Below, piece by piece: positions 26,395 to 34,694 of a stretch of DNA of 55,875 bases; position 1 is the first letter of the stretch; each line of letters opens with the position of its first letter. Source of the DNA: Verrucomicrobiales bacterium. GTDB taxonomy: Bacteria; Verrucomicrobiota; Verrucomicrobiia; Verrucomicrobiales; DEV007. The notes beneath the pieces are model-generated. The model had not been told where the DNA came from. It ran no database searches and was given only the letters and a program-made list of their open reading frames with translations. The DNA lies in NCBI GenBank assembly GCA_029213005.1, contig JARGPI010000002.1, forward strand, positions 67,133 through 123,007, read 5' to 3'. The position numbers and the translations under genes are program-made.

Positions 26395-27753
26395 ATGAAA
26401 CTCCGGGCTGCTTTTTCTATTGTTCTCTACTGTCTTTTCTTCGGTTTTCTACAGGGAGCCGAAGACGATGGGGTTCGAATCGGCACGTTTTCGGTCGATG
26501 CTTCACCGCCTGTGGGAAGCCCTCTGGCCTACGATCCGACGAAAGGTGTTCAATCGCCGCTGAGTTGTAAAGGGATCGTTATTTCGGGTTCCGGGCAGCC
26601 GATTGTACTGGTGGCAATCGATTGGATCGGGGTCAGCAATGGCGGGCAGACGGTCTTTAAAGAGGCGATCAGTAAAGCGGTGGGAACGACACCGGATCGA
26701 GTGGCGATTCATGCGTTGCATCAACACGATGCCCCGCGCTGCGATTTTGATGCGGAAAGGCTGGTGAGCGAGGCAGGGGCGAAGCACTCGGGCTTTAATC
26801 CGGACCACGCCCGGAGCGTCGTTAAACATGCCGCTGCCGCAGCGGCTGAAGCGTTGGGAAATTCCGTCCCGGTTGATTCGGTCGGTATCGGATCGGGGCG
26901 GATTGAGAAAGTGGCATCGAACCGTCGTATTCTTGGACCTGACGGGAAAGTGAAACACACTCGCTACACGGCGACGAAAAATGCGGAGATTCGGGCGATG
27001 CCGACCGGAACAATCGACCCGGATTTGAAGCTGATCACTTTCTGGAACGACGGAAAACCGGTCGTGGCTCTGAGTTACTATGCCACTCATCCTCAGAGCT
27101 ACTATCGCACGGGGATGGCGAATCCGGATTTTCCGGGAATGGCGCGGAATGCGCGGGAGGAGGAAACCGGGATTCCCCATATCCATTTCAATGGCGCCGG
27201 TGGAAATATCGGAGCCGGGAAATGGAACGACGGTGCGAAAGAGAACCGTCAGGTATTAGCGGATCGAGTGGCTGATGGTATGAAGTTGGCCTGGGATAAT
27301 ACCGAAAAGCGACCTCTCTCGGCTACTGATATTAAGTGGGCCGTAGAGCCGGTTTTGCTACCGGTCGGCTCGCACGTGGTGGCTGCGGATCTGGAAAAAA
27401 TCATCGCAAACCGGACTCAAACTCCCAGCGCCCGTTTTGCCGCGGCGAAAGCGTTGACCTGGCTGCGGCGCTGCGAAAGCGGAGATCCGATTGAGCTGAG
27501 CTGTCTGACAATCAAAGACGCGCGGATGCTGCACATGCCGGGCGAGTTGTTTGTCGAATATCAGCTCAATGCTCAGAAATTAAGACCTGATCTGTTTGTC
27601 GCGATGGCGGCTTATGGAGACTACGCACCGGGCTATATCGGAACCGAGATAGCTTACGGGCAGGGCGGTTACGAGACGAGCGAGCGCGCTTCGCGAGTCG
27701 CACCGGGAGTCGAGAAAGTGCTCATGGATGCGGTCGCGAAATTGCTGCGCTAG
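26395..27753 (+). CDS. Secreted neutral/alkaline ceramidase-like protein, short form
   Basis: A 452-residue protein with a signal peptide (1-20, ending LQGAE). It belongs to the same broad family as the gene at 215-2299: metal-binding HALHQHDAP (about 106-114), a central YYATHPQSYY and FNGAGGNIGAG, which takes the place of the usual Asn-Xaa-Gly-Asp catalytic loop. It lacks the C-terminal LamG-like domain. Activity on ceramide is unproven, and the family includes many uncharacterised environmental proteins. Its stop (27751-27753) overlaps the stop of the convergent helicase gene in the shared tetramer CTAG. Confidence 0.8.
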   Translation: MKLRAAFSIVLYCLFFGFLQGAEDDGVRIGTFSVDASPPVGSPLAYDPTKGVQSPLSCKGIVISGSGQPIVLVAIDWIGVSNGGQTVFKEAISKAVGTTPDRVAIHALHQHDAPRCDFDAERLVSEAGAKHSGFNPDHARSVVKHAAAAAAEALGNSVPVDSVGIGSGRIEKVASNRRILGPDGKVKHTRYTATKNAEIRAMPTGTIDPDLKLITFWNDGKPVVALSYYATHPQSYYRTGMANPDFPGMARNAREEETGIPHIHFNGAGGNIGAGKWNDGAKENRQVLADRVADGMKLAWDNTEKRPLSATDIKWAVEPVLLPVGSHVVAADLEKIIANRTQTPSARFAAAKALTWLRRCESGDPIELSCLTIKDARMLHMPGELFVEYQLNAQKLRPDLFVAMAAYGDYAPGYIGTEIAYGQGGYETSERASRVAPGVEKVLMDAVAKLLR

Positions 27754-28862
27754 ATCGGCCGAATCGTTTCGAGTCGTTTGATCAGATTGCGATCCCGGTC
27801 GGTAACAAAATTGATCACCGTTCCGGAACGTCCGGCGCGCGCGGTTCGCCCCGCACGGTGGAGATAGTTTTTCATTTCCTTCGGCAGATGATAGTTAATC
27901 ACCCGGTCGACATGCTCGACATCGAGTCCTCGGGAAGCGAGATCGGTGGAAATCAGGATCTCGAGATTCCCTTCGCGGAAGTTTTTCAGATTGGCGCGGC
28001 GCTCCAGTTTATCCATATCTCCCCGATAGATGGCGCAGCGGTAACCGTGCTCGAGTAGTTCCTCAGCCAGTTTGTCGCATTGCTCGCGGGTGTTGGCGAA
28101 CATCAGCGTTCCGCCGGTGACTTCTTTGGCGAGCACCTCTTCGAGAACGGGGAATCGCCTGCCGTTTTGGATCACCAAATTTTCCGTTTTCAAAGTAGAG
28201 ACGAGTCGGTGTCTGCCTTTTGTCTCGATGATCTGAGTTTCGTTGAACATTTCTTCAATCAGCGCCCGAACCGCATCGGATGCGGTAGCGGAAAACAAAG
28301 CCAACTGCCGGTCTTCCGGGCAGGTTCGGAGGATTCGCTTTACCGACGGAAGAAAGCCCTGATCCAGGATCTGATCTGCTTCGTCGAAAACGAGGAAGCG
28401 CACGTCTGAAAGATTCAGCAACCCGAGTTCCATGAGCTGTTCGAGTCGGCCGGGCGTTGCGAGGAGAATTTCAAATGGCGCGGCGACATTTTTCCGGGCG
28501 ATACTCATCGCGGTCCCGCCGAGCGCCGTCCTTACCCGGAGCCGGGTTTCGTGGGTGAACAGTTTAAACACTTTGGCGACCTGTTCTCCGAGATCGCTCG
28601 AAGGAACGAGGATCACGCTGCGGGGGCGGCCCGCTTCGGATACGGCGTCTCCGGTTTCTTCGAGTTGTTTGATTCGCTGCAACACCGGCATGGCATAAGA
28701 CAGCGTTTTCCCACTTCCGGTTTCTGCGATGCCCGCGATGGAATCGCCCTTCAAGAGGGCAGGAAGCGTCCTCCCTTGAATCTCGGTAGGCACGCTGAAG
28801 TCCATTTTTTTCAAAGTGGACTGGATAGAGGGAATCAGATCAAATGATTTGAAAGACGACAT
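27750..28862 (-). CDS. DEAD-box RNA helicase
   Basis: A 370-residue ATP-dependent RNA helicase consisting of the two RecA-like domains with almost no tail. Motifs in order: Q motif (FSVPTEIQ), Walker A AETGSGKT, GG/TPGRLEQLME, motif II VFDEADQ (a DEAD variant, Asp-Glu-Ala-Asp), SAT, and motif VI HRAGRTARAG. It likely unwinds short RNA duplexes in ribosome assembly or RNA decay. I start at ATG 28862; a second ATG lies four codons upstream (28874), immediately after AAAGG. The Shine-Dalgarno-like AAAGG is too close to the first ATG, so the second is preferred. Its 3' end overlaps that of the convergent ceramidase-like gene. Confidence 0.92.
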   Translation of the reverse strand: MSSFKSFDLIPSIQSTLKKMDFSVPTEIQGRTLPALLKGDSIAGIAETGSGKTLSYAMPVLQRIKQLEETGDAVSEAGRPRSVILVPSSDLGEQVAKVFKLFTHETRLRVRTALGGTAMSIARKNVAAPFEILLATPGRLEQLMELGLLNLSDVRFLVFDEADQILDQGFLPSVKRILRTCPEDRQLALFSATASDAVRALIEEMFNETQIIETKGRHRLVSTLKTENLVIQNGRRFPVLEEVLAKEVTGGTLMFANTREQCDKLAEELLEHGYRCAIYRGDMDKLERRANLKNFREGNLEILISTDLASRGLDVEHVDRVINYHLPKEMKNYLHRAGRTARAGRSGTVINFVTDRDRNLIKRLETIRPI

Positions 28863-28921
28863 TGCAACTACCATACCTTTGATATCAGGAATGACATCGG
28901 AAAAACCTCCTCAGGGCGGAG

Positions 28922-29539
28922 TTAAACGGTGGCTAAAGGTATCGCGGGAAACCGGAGAGCGACACCGCTCTGGAATTCTTTGAGGACTTCGCTTTCTCTA
29001 TCGATTTCAGTCAGAAATTCCCGAAACGGCTTCAGGAATTCGTTAACGATGATCACCTCTCCCCGGAACCGGTTCAAGAAGCTTTTGACGCTGGCTGAGG
29101 TGACGGGGCAGTAGATAGAGAAACAGGCGATCGCCAAATCACATTCCAGGGGGACCGGTATCCTCGTGTAGTCACCGGGGAGGGACTCGAAGTTATTGAG
29201 CCCGTTTTCTTCAAGTTGTTCCGCGCAGAGCTGGAGGGAGAGTTCGGATAGATCATTGATGTAAATCTTCCGGGCGTATTTGGCCAAAACGAGCGTTTCG
29301 ATTCCGGCTCCGGCACCCAGGTTCAGGATGCTCCTATCCCGGAACAGAGGCTGATTTTCAACGAGCCAATGAGAAAACTCCGAAGTGAGCCCCCATCGAT
29401 TGTCATAGAAGACTTCGAAGCCGGTATCCATCTCGTCGAGGACGAGTTTTTCGATCGCGGCATGGTCGAAATTAATCAGTTCAAACCGCTCGGTGCCGAT
29501 GGTGCGAGGCAGCCACCGCGCGGATTTGTTCTTTTTCAT
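28922..29539 (-). CDS. Class I SAM-dependent methyltransferase
   Basis: A 205-residue protein with the Rossmann-type SAM motif I, SILNLGAGAGIETLVLAKYA, motif post-I YINDLSELSL and a later DLAIACFSIYCP strand. It resembles METTL20/NNMT-like methyltransferases that modify proteins or small molecules, though the target is unknown. The start is ATG 29539 (an in-frame TTG lies at 29548). It begins 5 bp after the stop of the FHA/coiled-coil/GT-like gene on the same strand, so the two are very probably cotranscribed and may act together. Confidence 0.85.
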   Translation of the reverse strand: MKKNKSARWLPRTIGTERFELINFDHAAIEKLVLDEMDTGFEVFYDNRWGLTSEFSHWLVENQPLFRDRSILNLGAGAGIETLVLAKYARKIYINDLSELSLQLCAEQLEENGLNNFESLPGDYTRIPVPLECDLAIACFSIYCPVTSASVKSFLNRFRGEVIIVNEFLKPFREFLTEIDRESEVLKEFQSGVALRFPAIPLATV

Positions 29540-29544
29540 AGTAA

Positions 29545-32229
29545 TCAAACCCCGGCCGGATTCGCCGAGATAAAGTGAACAAATTCACTGAGTCGTTCAC
29601 TGACCGTTTCGTAGGAAATGAGCTGGGCAGCGAGATTCTGCGATTGTTCTACGGTTTCCCGGTATGCGGTGTGGTTTGATAGTAAAGAGGTCACGTTCTT
29701 CAGAGCGCAATCAATACTTTCTTCATCGATACAGGAAGCGGGGAAAAGTAGGTCGTCAGTAATGCGACGGCGGTTTCCTCCGAGAAATACAGAGCGGGCC
29801 AGTATAGCATCGCTCATGATATCTCCCCCTACCGAATTTTTTCCGAAACCGGTTACGAGATGATGCTGACCCATCAGGTGCAGATATTCGTGATATTCGA
29901 GCGTTTCGGTAGGAATAGTCAGTAGTTCGCCCGGTATATTAAAGCCACCGAGCGGATTCGCGTCGTGATAGTAAATGGTAACCGTGCTCTGCAGCGAGGC
30001 GACGAGTTGGTTGACCAGTTCCATGCGACCCTGATGAATTCGAGAACGTGGATCGAAGCCATCGGCTGAAACAAAGATGTCCCGACTTCGTTTCGATGCC
30101 GGAGTTGATATGTTCCACTCCGTTACGCCGATCGGGTAAGGCATCGGAACGTTGAGGTGCGGCAGCTCAATATCGATTTCGTCGATCAAGTCCGATGACT
30201 CCACGTCGACTGTGACAATGCCGGAGACTCCGGTGAGCAGACTGGTCAAGAGCTGGGTGGCAGCGTTTTTGTCCATGTGCTCGGTCATGACCTGCAACTG
30301 GACACCCCGCCAGCTGACGAGAAGGATGCTGTCGGGCATCTCGCGGGAGACGGTTTGGATCAAAGGTTGATCCTTTTCGACATCCCCTTCGAGGAGAAGC
30401 AGAATCACATCTCCGGCCGAGCGAATCGTGTCGGTTTCGCGGTGAATACTTCCTTTGGTGGCCGCCGCGAGGCTGTAGTGACCGATCGGGGAAAATTTGG
30501 TCGACTCGGGGATCCCGGCTCCATGGTGAAAGAAATGAACCAGTGAACGCAGGTTCGGGTCGATGATGCGGATCGGCGGACAGGTCACGACTTCGGTCTG
30601 ACCGTATTTTCGGGCATCGATCTTACCCTTCAGCAATTGGAGCACCGTGGATTTTTCACTGACGAGTTGTGACAGCGTACTGCTTTCCCGATTGAGTGAT
30701 TTCTGCAGTTCTTTGGACCGGGTCAGATTGCTCACTCCTTTTTTCAGGGTTTCCTCCATGGCGGTCAGCTTTTCGCTGGAAGAGCGGATCAATTGCTCAT
30801 TCTGCGCTACGGTTTCGGCGAGCTCAGCGGCTTCCCTCTGTTTACTGTCAAAAGCCTCCGATATCTCCTGAAGGGAGGTGTTTTGCTGAGCGATCTGCGC
30901 ACCGAGCTCCTCGATGGATTTCTCGTGGGCCGCGATAGTGGTCTCCAGCTCGGACCGTAAATTTTCGCGATTGCCGTGTTCCTCTTCCAGTCTTGTGATT
31001 TCGGTTTCGAGGGATTTACCTTTCTCGATAAGTGCGGATGCCTCTGCGGCAGCCCGCTCCAGGTCTACCAGCTCCGCTTTCCGCTGGTCGAGTTGGCTGG
31101 AGAGCTCTCTTGATTCGGCCTCCAGGTTTTCCTTTTTCGAGACGGCGGCTTCGATATCGAGTTCTTCGATGCGTTTTTCTGCTGCCGCGATTTTCGAGTT
31201 CAGCTCGTTGAGTGCTGATTCCTGAGTGATGATCTTTTCGTTCAGATCATTGATCTCAAGTTGGACTTTTTTGCCCTGCTCAATGATTAAAGTCGCTTCT
31301 TCGGAGGCTTTCCTGTGCGACTCCAATGCGGATTTTGCCTCGCTGGACTCGGCCTTGAGACGATCGATCTCGGCGGTGAGTGCTTCCTTTTTCTTCTTCG
31401 CGCCTTCAAGATCCAGATCTGCCAGCGCCTTTTCCTTTGCGGAAAGTTTTCTGCCGAGTTCTTCGAATGAATTCTGGCGCTCTTTCAGGTCGCTTTCCCA
31501 TTTACCAATTCCGGCTTTGAAGGCGTTTCCCTTTTTAATGATTTCGGAAACTTCCTGAGCTTCGAGACGTTTCTTATCAAGCTCGACGGAAACGGACGAA
31601 ATTTCATCGGAGAGTCGCTTCAACTCCGCTTCCCTTTCCTGAGAGCCGGATTCGAAGTTTTTGCGCTGTTGCTGAGCCTTCTCGATTTGATTGTGGATCA
31701 ACATCAGGTTGTTTCGTTCGATCTCGCTCTTGCGCTTCAAACCGTCGGCTGACTTCTTCAGCTCCTCGAGATTTTCGCCCCCGACTGAGAGTAAAGTCTG
31801 CTGCTTTTCCTTAATGCTTGATTCCAGTTTGGAAAGTTCACCGGATTTCGCCGCGATCTCCTTTTCGAGTGCTTCCCGCTTTTTTTCCTCGGCCTGGTTA
31901 GCAGCGGCCAGCTCGCTTTTTGGAGGGGTGGCAGCTGTTTCCTTTTTACTCACGAAAACCGCTTTGATCGCGCCGAATTTGATTCGATCCCCGTCCTTGA
32001 GGGGAGTGGATTCCACAAGTTTTCCGTTTACCGCTGTACCGTTGTGAGAGCCCAGATCGCTGATGAGATAAGCATCGTCCTTTTTCTCCACTTCAGCGTG
32101 ATAGACAGAGACCCGCGTATCGCTGATCGAAATATCGTTGTCGGAGTTCCTTCCGATGGAAAATTTTCCGTCTGAAATGTCGTGGATTTGAGGGTAATCT
32201 CCCTCGACGTAGAAGATCAATTGAGGCAT
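29545..32229 (-). CDS. FHA domain / long coiled coil / glycosyltransferase-like fusion
   Basis: An 894-residue cytoplasmic protein with three parts. Residues about 1-95 are an FHA domain (FSIGRNSDNDI, RVSVYHAEVEKK, SDLGSHNGTAVNG), which binds phosphothreonine peptides. Residues about 108-535 are an almost continuous coiled coil, rich in Glu, Lys and Ala, with the repeated unit IKKGNAF / LIEQGKKVQ / LIEKGKSLE at regular spacing. Residues about 545-894 are globular and look like a GT-B glycosyltransferase: YHEYLHLMGQHHLVTGFG, then SVGGDIMSDAILARSVFLGGN and a C-terminal tail of GT1/GT4 style. The glycosyltransferase assignment is by pattern only. The ATG at 32229 is clear. A methyltransferase gene follows after 5 bp. 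Confidence 0.75.
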   Translation of the reverse strand: MPQLIFYVEGDYPQIHDISDGKFSIGRNSDNDISISDTRVSVYHAEVEKKDDAYLISDLGSHNGTAVNGKLVESTPLKDGDRIKFGAIKAVFVSKKETAATPPKSELAAANQAEEKKREALEKEIAAKSGELSKLESSIKEKQQTLLSVGGENLEELKKSADGLKRKSEIERNNLMLIHNQIEKAQQQRKNFESGSQEREAELKRLSDEISSVSVELDKKRLEAQEVSEIIKKGNAFKAGIGKWESDLKERQNSFEELGRKLSAKEKALADLDLEGAKKKKEALTAEIDRLKAESSEAKSALESHRKASEEATLIIEQGKKVQLEINDLNEKIITQESALNELNSKIAAAEKRIEELDIEAAVSKKENLEAESRELSSQLDQRKAELVDLERAAAEASALIEKGKSLETEITRLEEEHGNRENLRSELETTIAAHEKSIEELGAQIAQQNTSLQEISEAFDSKQREAAELAETVAQNEQLIRSSSEKLTAMEETLKKGVSNLTRSKELQKSLNRESSTLSQLVSEKSTVLQLLKGKIDARKYGQTEVVTCPPIRIIDPNLRSLVHFFHHGAGIPESTKFSPIGHYSLAAATKGSIHRETDTIRSAGDVILLLLEGDVEKDQPLIQTVSREMPDSILLVSWRGVQLQVMTEHMDKNAATQLLTSLLTGVSGIVTVDVESSDLIDEIDIELPHLNVPMPYPIGVTEWNISTPASKRSRDIFVSADGFDPRSRIHQGRMELVNQLVASLQSTVTIYYHDANPLGGFNIPGELLTIPTETLEYHEYLHLMGQHHLVTGFGKNSVGGDIMSDAILARSVFLGGNRRRITDDLLFPASCIDEESIDCALKNVTSLLSNHTAYRETVEQSQNLAAQLISYETVSERLSEFVHFISANPAGV

Positions 32230-32383
32230 GCGAATTGTTCTTGTTTTTTAATACGAATACTCAACGCGGGAGCGCGTCGGAAAATTGAGGTCGCGAGCAA
32301 GCGTGTACAATAATGCGTAAATGCTTTGATGACAAACTTCGTTTTGTTCGATGTTTGGCTGCTCCGGGTTAAACAAAAGAGTC

Positions 32384-34069
32384 TCACTTTGTTTTTCTCA
32401 CACTGACACTCTGGATGAAGTACCGGTTATACTGGTTCCCATCTGAGACGAGAGAAAAATTGTAGCCCCAGTAGCTGACAAACTGAGGAACAGGGATTTT
32501 CCAGGTCACGGTGTGCCATTTTTTGTTGTCGGGAATCGTGTACCAGCCCCCGGCGGTTTTGAACCCATCGGTGGATTCGTAAACCAGTTTGAATCCGGCG
32601 TTGTCATTGGCCTCATTGCGTCGCACCACGGCGGTAATCTCGATGGGCTCTGAGGTGTAGGATAGAAATCCGGGATCGACGACAAAGAGATTTCCTCCCG
32701 GAACATTTCCGGCCCGCGCGGAGCCTCCGTACCCGGTGACGGCTTCGGCGACGGCTTTGCCGGACAGGGTGTGAAGGCCGTTTTCTTCGGCATTTTCCCC
32801 CATCGTGATGGAGACGGAGTTCGATTCCGTAAAATCGCCTCCCCAGGGAATGGGCTGATCCCGGTTCGTTTTCGCCATTTCGAGAAGCTTCGGGGGAGGA
32901 TCGAGCACAAAAACCGGTGCGGTGCTCAATTCGTGGCGGTCAGTCTCGGAGGTGCTGCCGTCGATAGGATTAACGATCTTAACTTTTTCATCGAAGCGAA
33001 ACTCATTGGTGACTCGTCGTTTGTCCCAGGCGACCAGAACGGGCCCGGCTTCCCCTTGAAAGACAAACCCGATCTGGGAATCACCCGTGAGCAGCCAACC
33101 CTGGTAAACCGGCTCCTGCCCGAGGTGCTTGATCATCTGTTCCATGGCGAAATAGGCCGGTCTCGGAACGGCTTTCCGGTCAAGCAGGCCGAGAGGTCCG
33201 CTGTCTCCGTCCATGCCTTCGAACCAATGCACACAGGCCACGCCCTGGGCGATACTCATGGTGTAAGCTTTGATCAAGGTGTGCGCCTGCGTGTCGGCTC
33301 CCTTTTTGAGATCACAGCCCAGCTCGGTAAAAATGATCGGGACGTCCTTATTGGCTGGGTTTTGCGCTTCGAGCATTTTCCGGACCGTGGGAACGATGTT
33401 CATAAACAGGGACTCGGTTCCGCTGTTATCAGCAATTCCATTGAGCACTTCGTAGGGATGGAGGGTGATGTAATCGAAGTGATCCTTTGCACCCGCTTTG
33501 ATGACTTGTTCGAGGTAATTCACGTGGACCGATTTGGCGGCGAGCCCGATCTGGCAGTTTGGATTGGCTTCTTTAGCGGCGTGATAGGCCCGCTCCACGA
33601 TTTTTGCATAATCAGCAGGGGTTTGGTCTTTGCCGGTAAAGTTTGGCGGTTCGTTCCAGACCTCCCACCGTTTCACCCGGTCGCCGCAATGCGCGACGAT
33701 CGCTGAGACATATGATGACCATCCGGGGAGATTGTTGACCGGGAGCGAGCCCCGGGCGTCGGCCGTGTTCCATTTCGGATTCCCGATCAGAATGCCGCAG
33801 TAGGTGAATCCCTGATCAGTGAGATAGTCGAGTTGGTCGTCGAGCGTTTTCCAGTTCCATTCTCCCTGTTTTGGCTCGACGGCGGCCCAACCGGTCTGGC
33901 CCGAGCGGTAATATTTCAGACCGATCGCTTTCATTTGAGGGATCCATCTTGCACTGTCTTTGACGTTTCGGTTGTTGATATGACAACTGCCGATACCAAA
34001 CGGTCCCAGATCGTCTTCGGCAGAAGCAAACATCAGGGAAACCGTGAATAACAGAATGATAAACCGCAT
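32384..34069 (-). CDS. Secreted GH39/GH5-like glycoside hydrolase
   Basis: A 561-residue protein with a signal peptide (1-17, ending ASA). Residues about 20-330 form a (beta/alpha)8 barrel of clan GH-A: the acid/base glutamate is in WNEPPN (about 138) and the nucleophile in FTELGCD (about 250). The start FGIGSCHINN and RSGQTGW resemble GH39 xylosidases and related families. Residues about 400-561 are an extra beta-sandwich (carbohydrate-binding-like, FVVDPGFLSY). The likely substrates are plant or algal polysaccharides such as xylan, but this cannot be fixed from the sequence. It is 154 bp downstream of the FHA gene's start on the same strand and may have its own promoter. Confidence 0.8.
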   Translation of the reverse strand: MRFIILLFTVSLMFASAEDDLGPFGIGSCHINNRNVKDSARWIPQMKAIGLKYYRSGQTGWAAVEPKQGEWNWKTLDDQLDYLTDQGFTYCGILIGNPKWNTADARGSLPVNNLPGWSSYVSAIVAHCGDRVKRWEVWNEPPNFTGKDQTPADYAKIVERAYHAAKEANPNCQIGLAAKSVHVNYLEQVIKAGAKDHFDYITLHPYEVLNGIADNSGTESLFMNIVPTVRKMLEAQNPANKDVPIIFTELGCDLKKGADTQAHTLIKAYTMSIAQGVACVHWFEGMDGDSGPLGLLDRKAVPRPAYFAMEQMIKHLGQEPVYQGWLLTGDSQIGFVFQGEAGPVLVAWDKRRVTNEFRFDEKVKIVNPIDGSTSETDRHELSTAPVFVLDPPPKLLEMAKTNRDQPIPWGGDFTESNSVSITMGENAEENGLHTLSGKAVAEAVTGYGGSARAGNVPGGNLFVVDPGFLSYTSEPIEITAVVRRNEANDNAGFKLVYESTDGFKTAGGWYTIPDNKKWHTVTWKIPVPQFVSYWGYNFSLVSDGNQYNRYFIQSVSVRKTK

Positions 34070-34174
34070 TCCGGGAGCCTAAAAAATCGAGAGGCAATTA
34101 CAAGCTTCGAATCAGGCCAGTCTTTTCCCCGCAAAATGACTTTCGAAGGCAGAGCTCTTTTGATATATGAAGTT

Positions 34175-34624
34175 ATGAAAGAAGCGACGAATCCACCGCC
34201 GGGTCAAAATAATGTGGCGCCTTACCTGGTTGTCAAAAATGCAGCGGGATTGCTGAAATTTGTCGTCGAGGTGTTTGAAGGTGAAAAAGGCATCGTGATG
34301 GAGGGGCCGGAGGGAACTGTGATGCATGGTGAAGTCCGGATCGGCGAAAGTGTGATTATGCTGGCCGATTCCTGCGAGCGGGTTTCGGCTCAGGCGGCGC
34401 GGCTTTATGTATATGTCCCCGATGTCGATGCGACCTATCAGCGCGCACTCGCTGCCGGAGCGGAATCGGAAAGCGAACCGGCTGACCAGTTCTATGGAGA
34501 TCGGTCTGCGGGAGTGACGGATCCCTATGGTGTGACCTGGTATATGGCTACCCACATCGAAGATGTTTCCCCGGAGGAGTTGGAGAAGCGGAAAAAAGCG
34601 ATGATGGAAGCGGGCGAGGGCTGA
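34175..34624 (+). CDS. VOC family protein (PhnB/glyoxalase-like)
   Basis: A 149-residue protein with the beta-alpha-beta-beta-beta VOC fold: VAPYLVVKNAAGLLKFVVEVF, HGEVRIGESVIML and DPYGVTWYMATH. The layout is PhnB-like, as in proteins near antibiotic or metabolite resistance genes; the actual substrate is unknown. I chose ATG 34175, where the conserved N-terminal strand begins; an ATG at 34136 adds 13 residues of unrelated sequence. It is divergent from the GH39-like gene and convergent with the GH99-like gene, with element copy C between them. Confidence 0.8.
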   Translation: MKEATNPPPGQNNVAPYLVVKNAAGLLKFVVEVFEGEKGIVMEGPEGTVMHGEVRIGESVIMLADSCERVSAQAARLYVYVPDVDATYQRALAAGAESESEPADQFYGDRSAGVTDPYGVTWYMATHIEDVSPEELEKRKKAMMEAGEG

Positions 34625-34656
34625 GTTGACGCTTGATTTCTCTCAAGTCGGCAGAC

Positions 34657-34691
34657 TGTACCCTGTACACTTTCAAACTGTACAGGGTACA
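34657..34691. repeat. Dispersed 13-mer-pair element, copy C (inverted)
   Basis: TGTACCCTGTACA at 34657-34669 and TGTACAGGGTACA at 34679-34691 form a perfect 13-bp inverted repeat with a 9-nt loop and a 22-bp offset. It is followed on the plus strand by CTTTTAATT. This copy lies between two convergent genes, so it cannot be a normal promoter operator; it could serve as a transcription terminator. Confidence 0.9.
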
Positions 34692-34694
34692 CTT

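Noticed and set aside
32771..33706. 311-residue plus-strand open frame
   Set aside because: Antisense to the GH39/GH5-like gene, which has both catalytic glutamates and a signal peptide.
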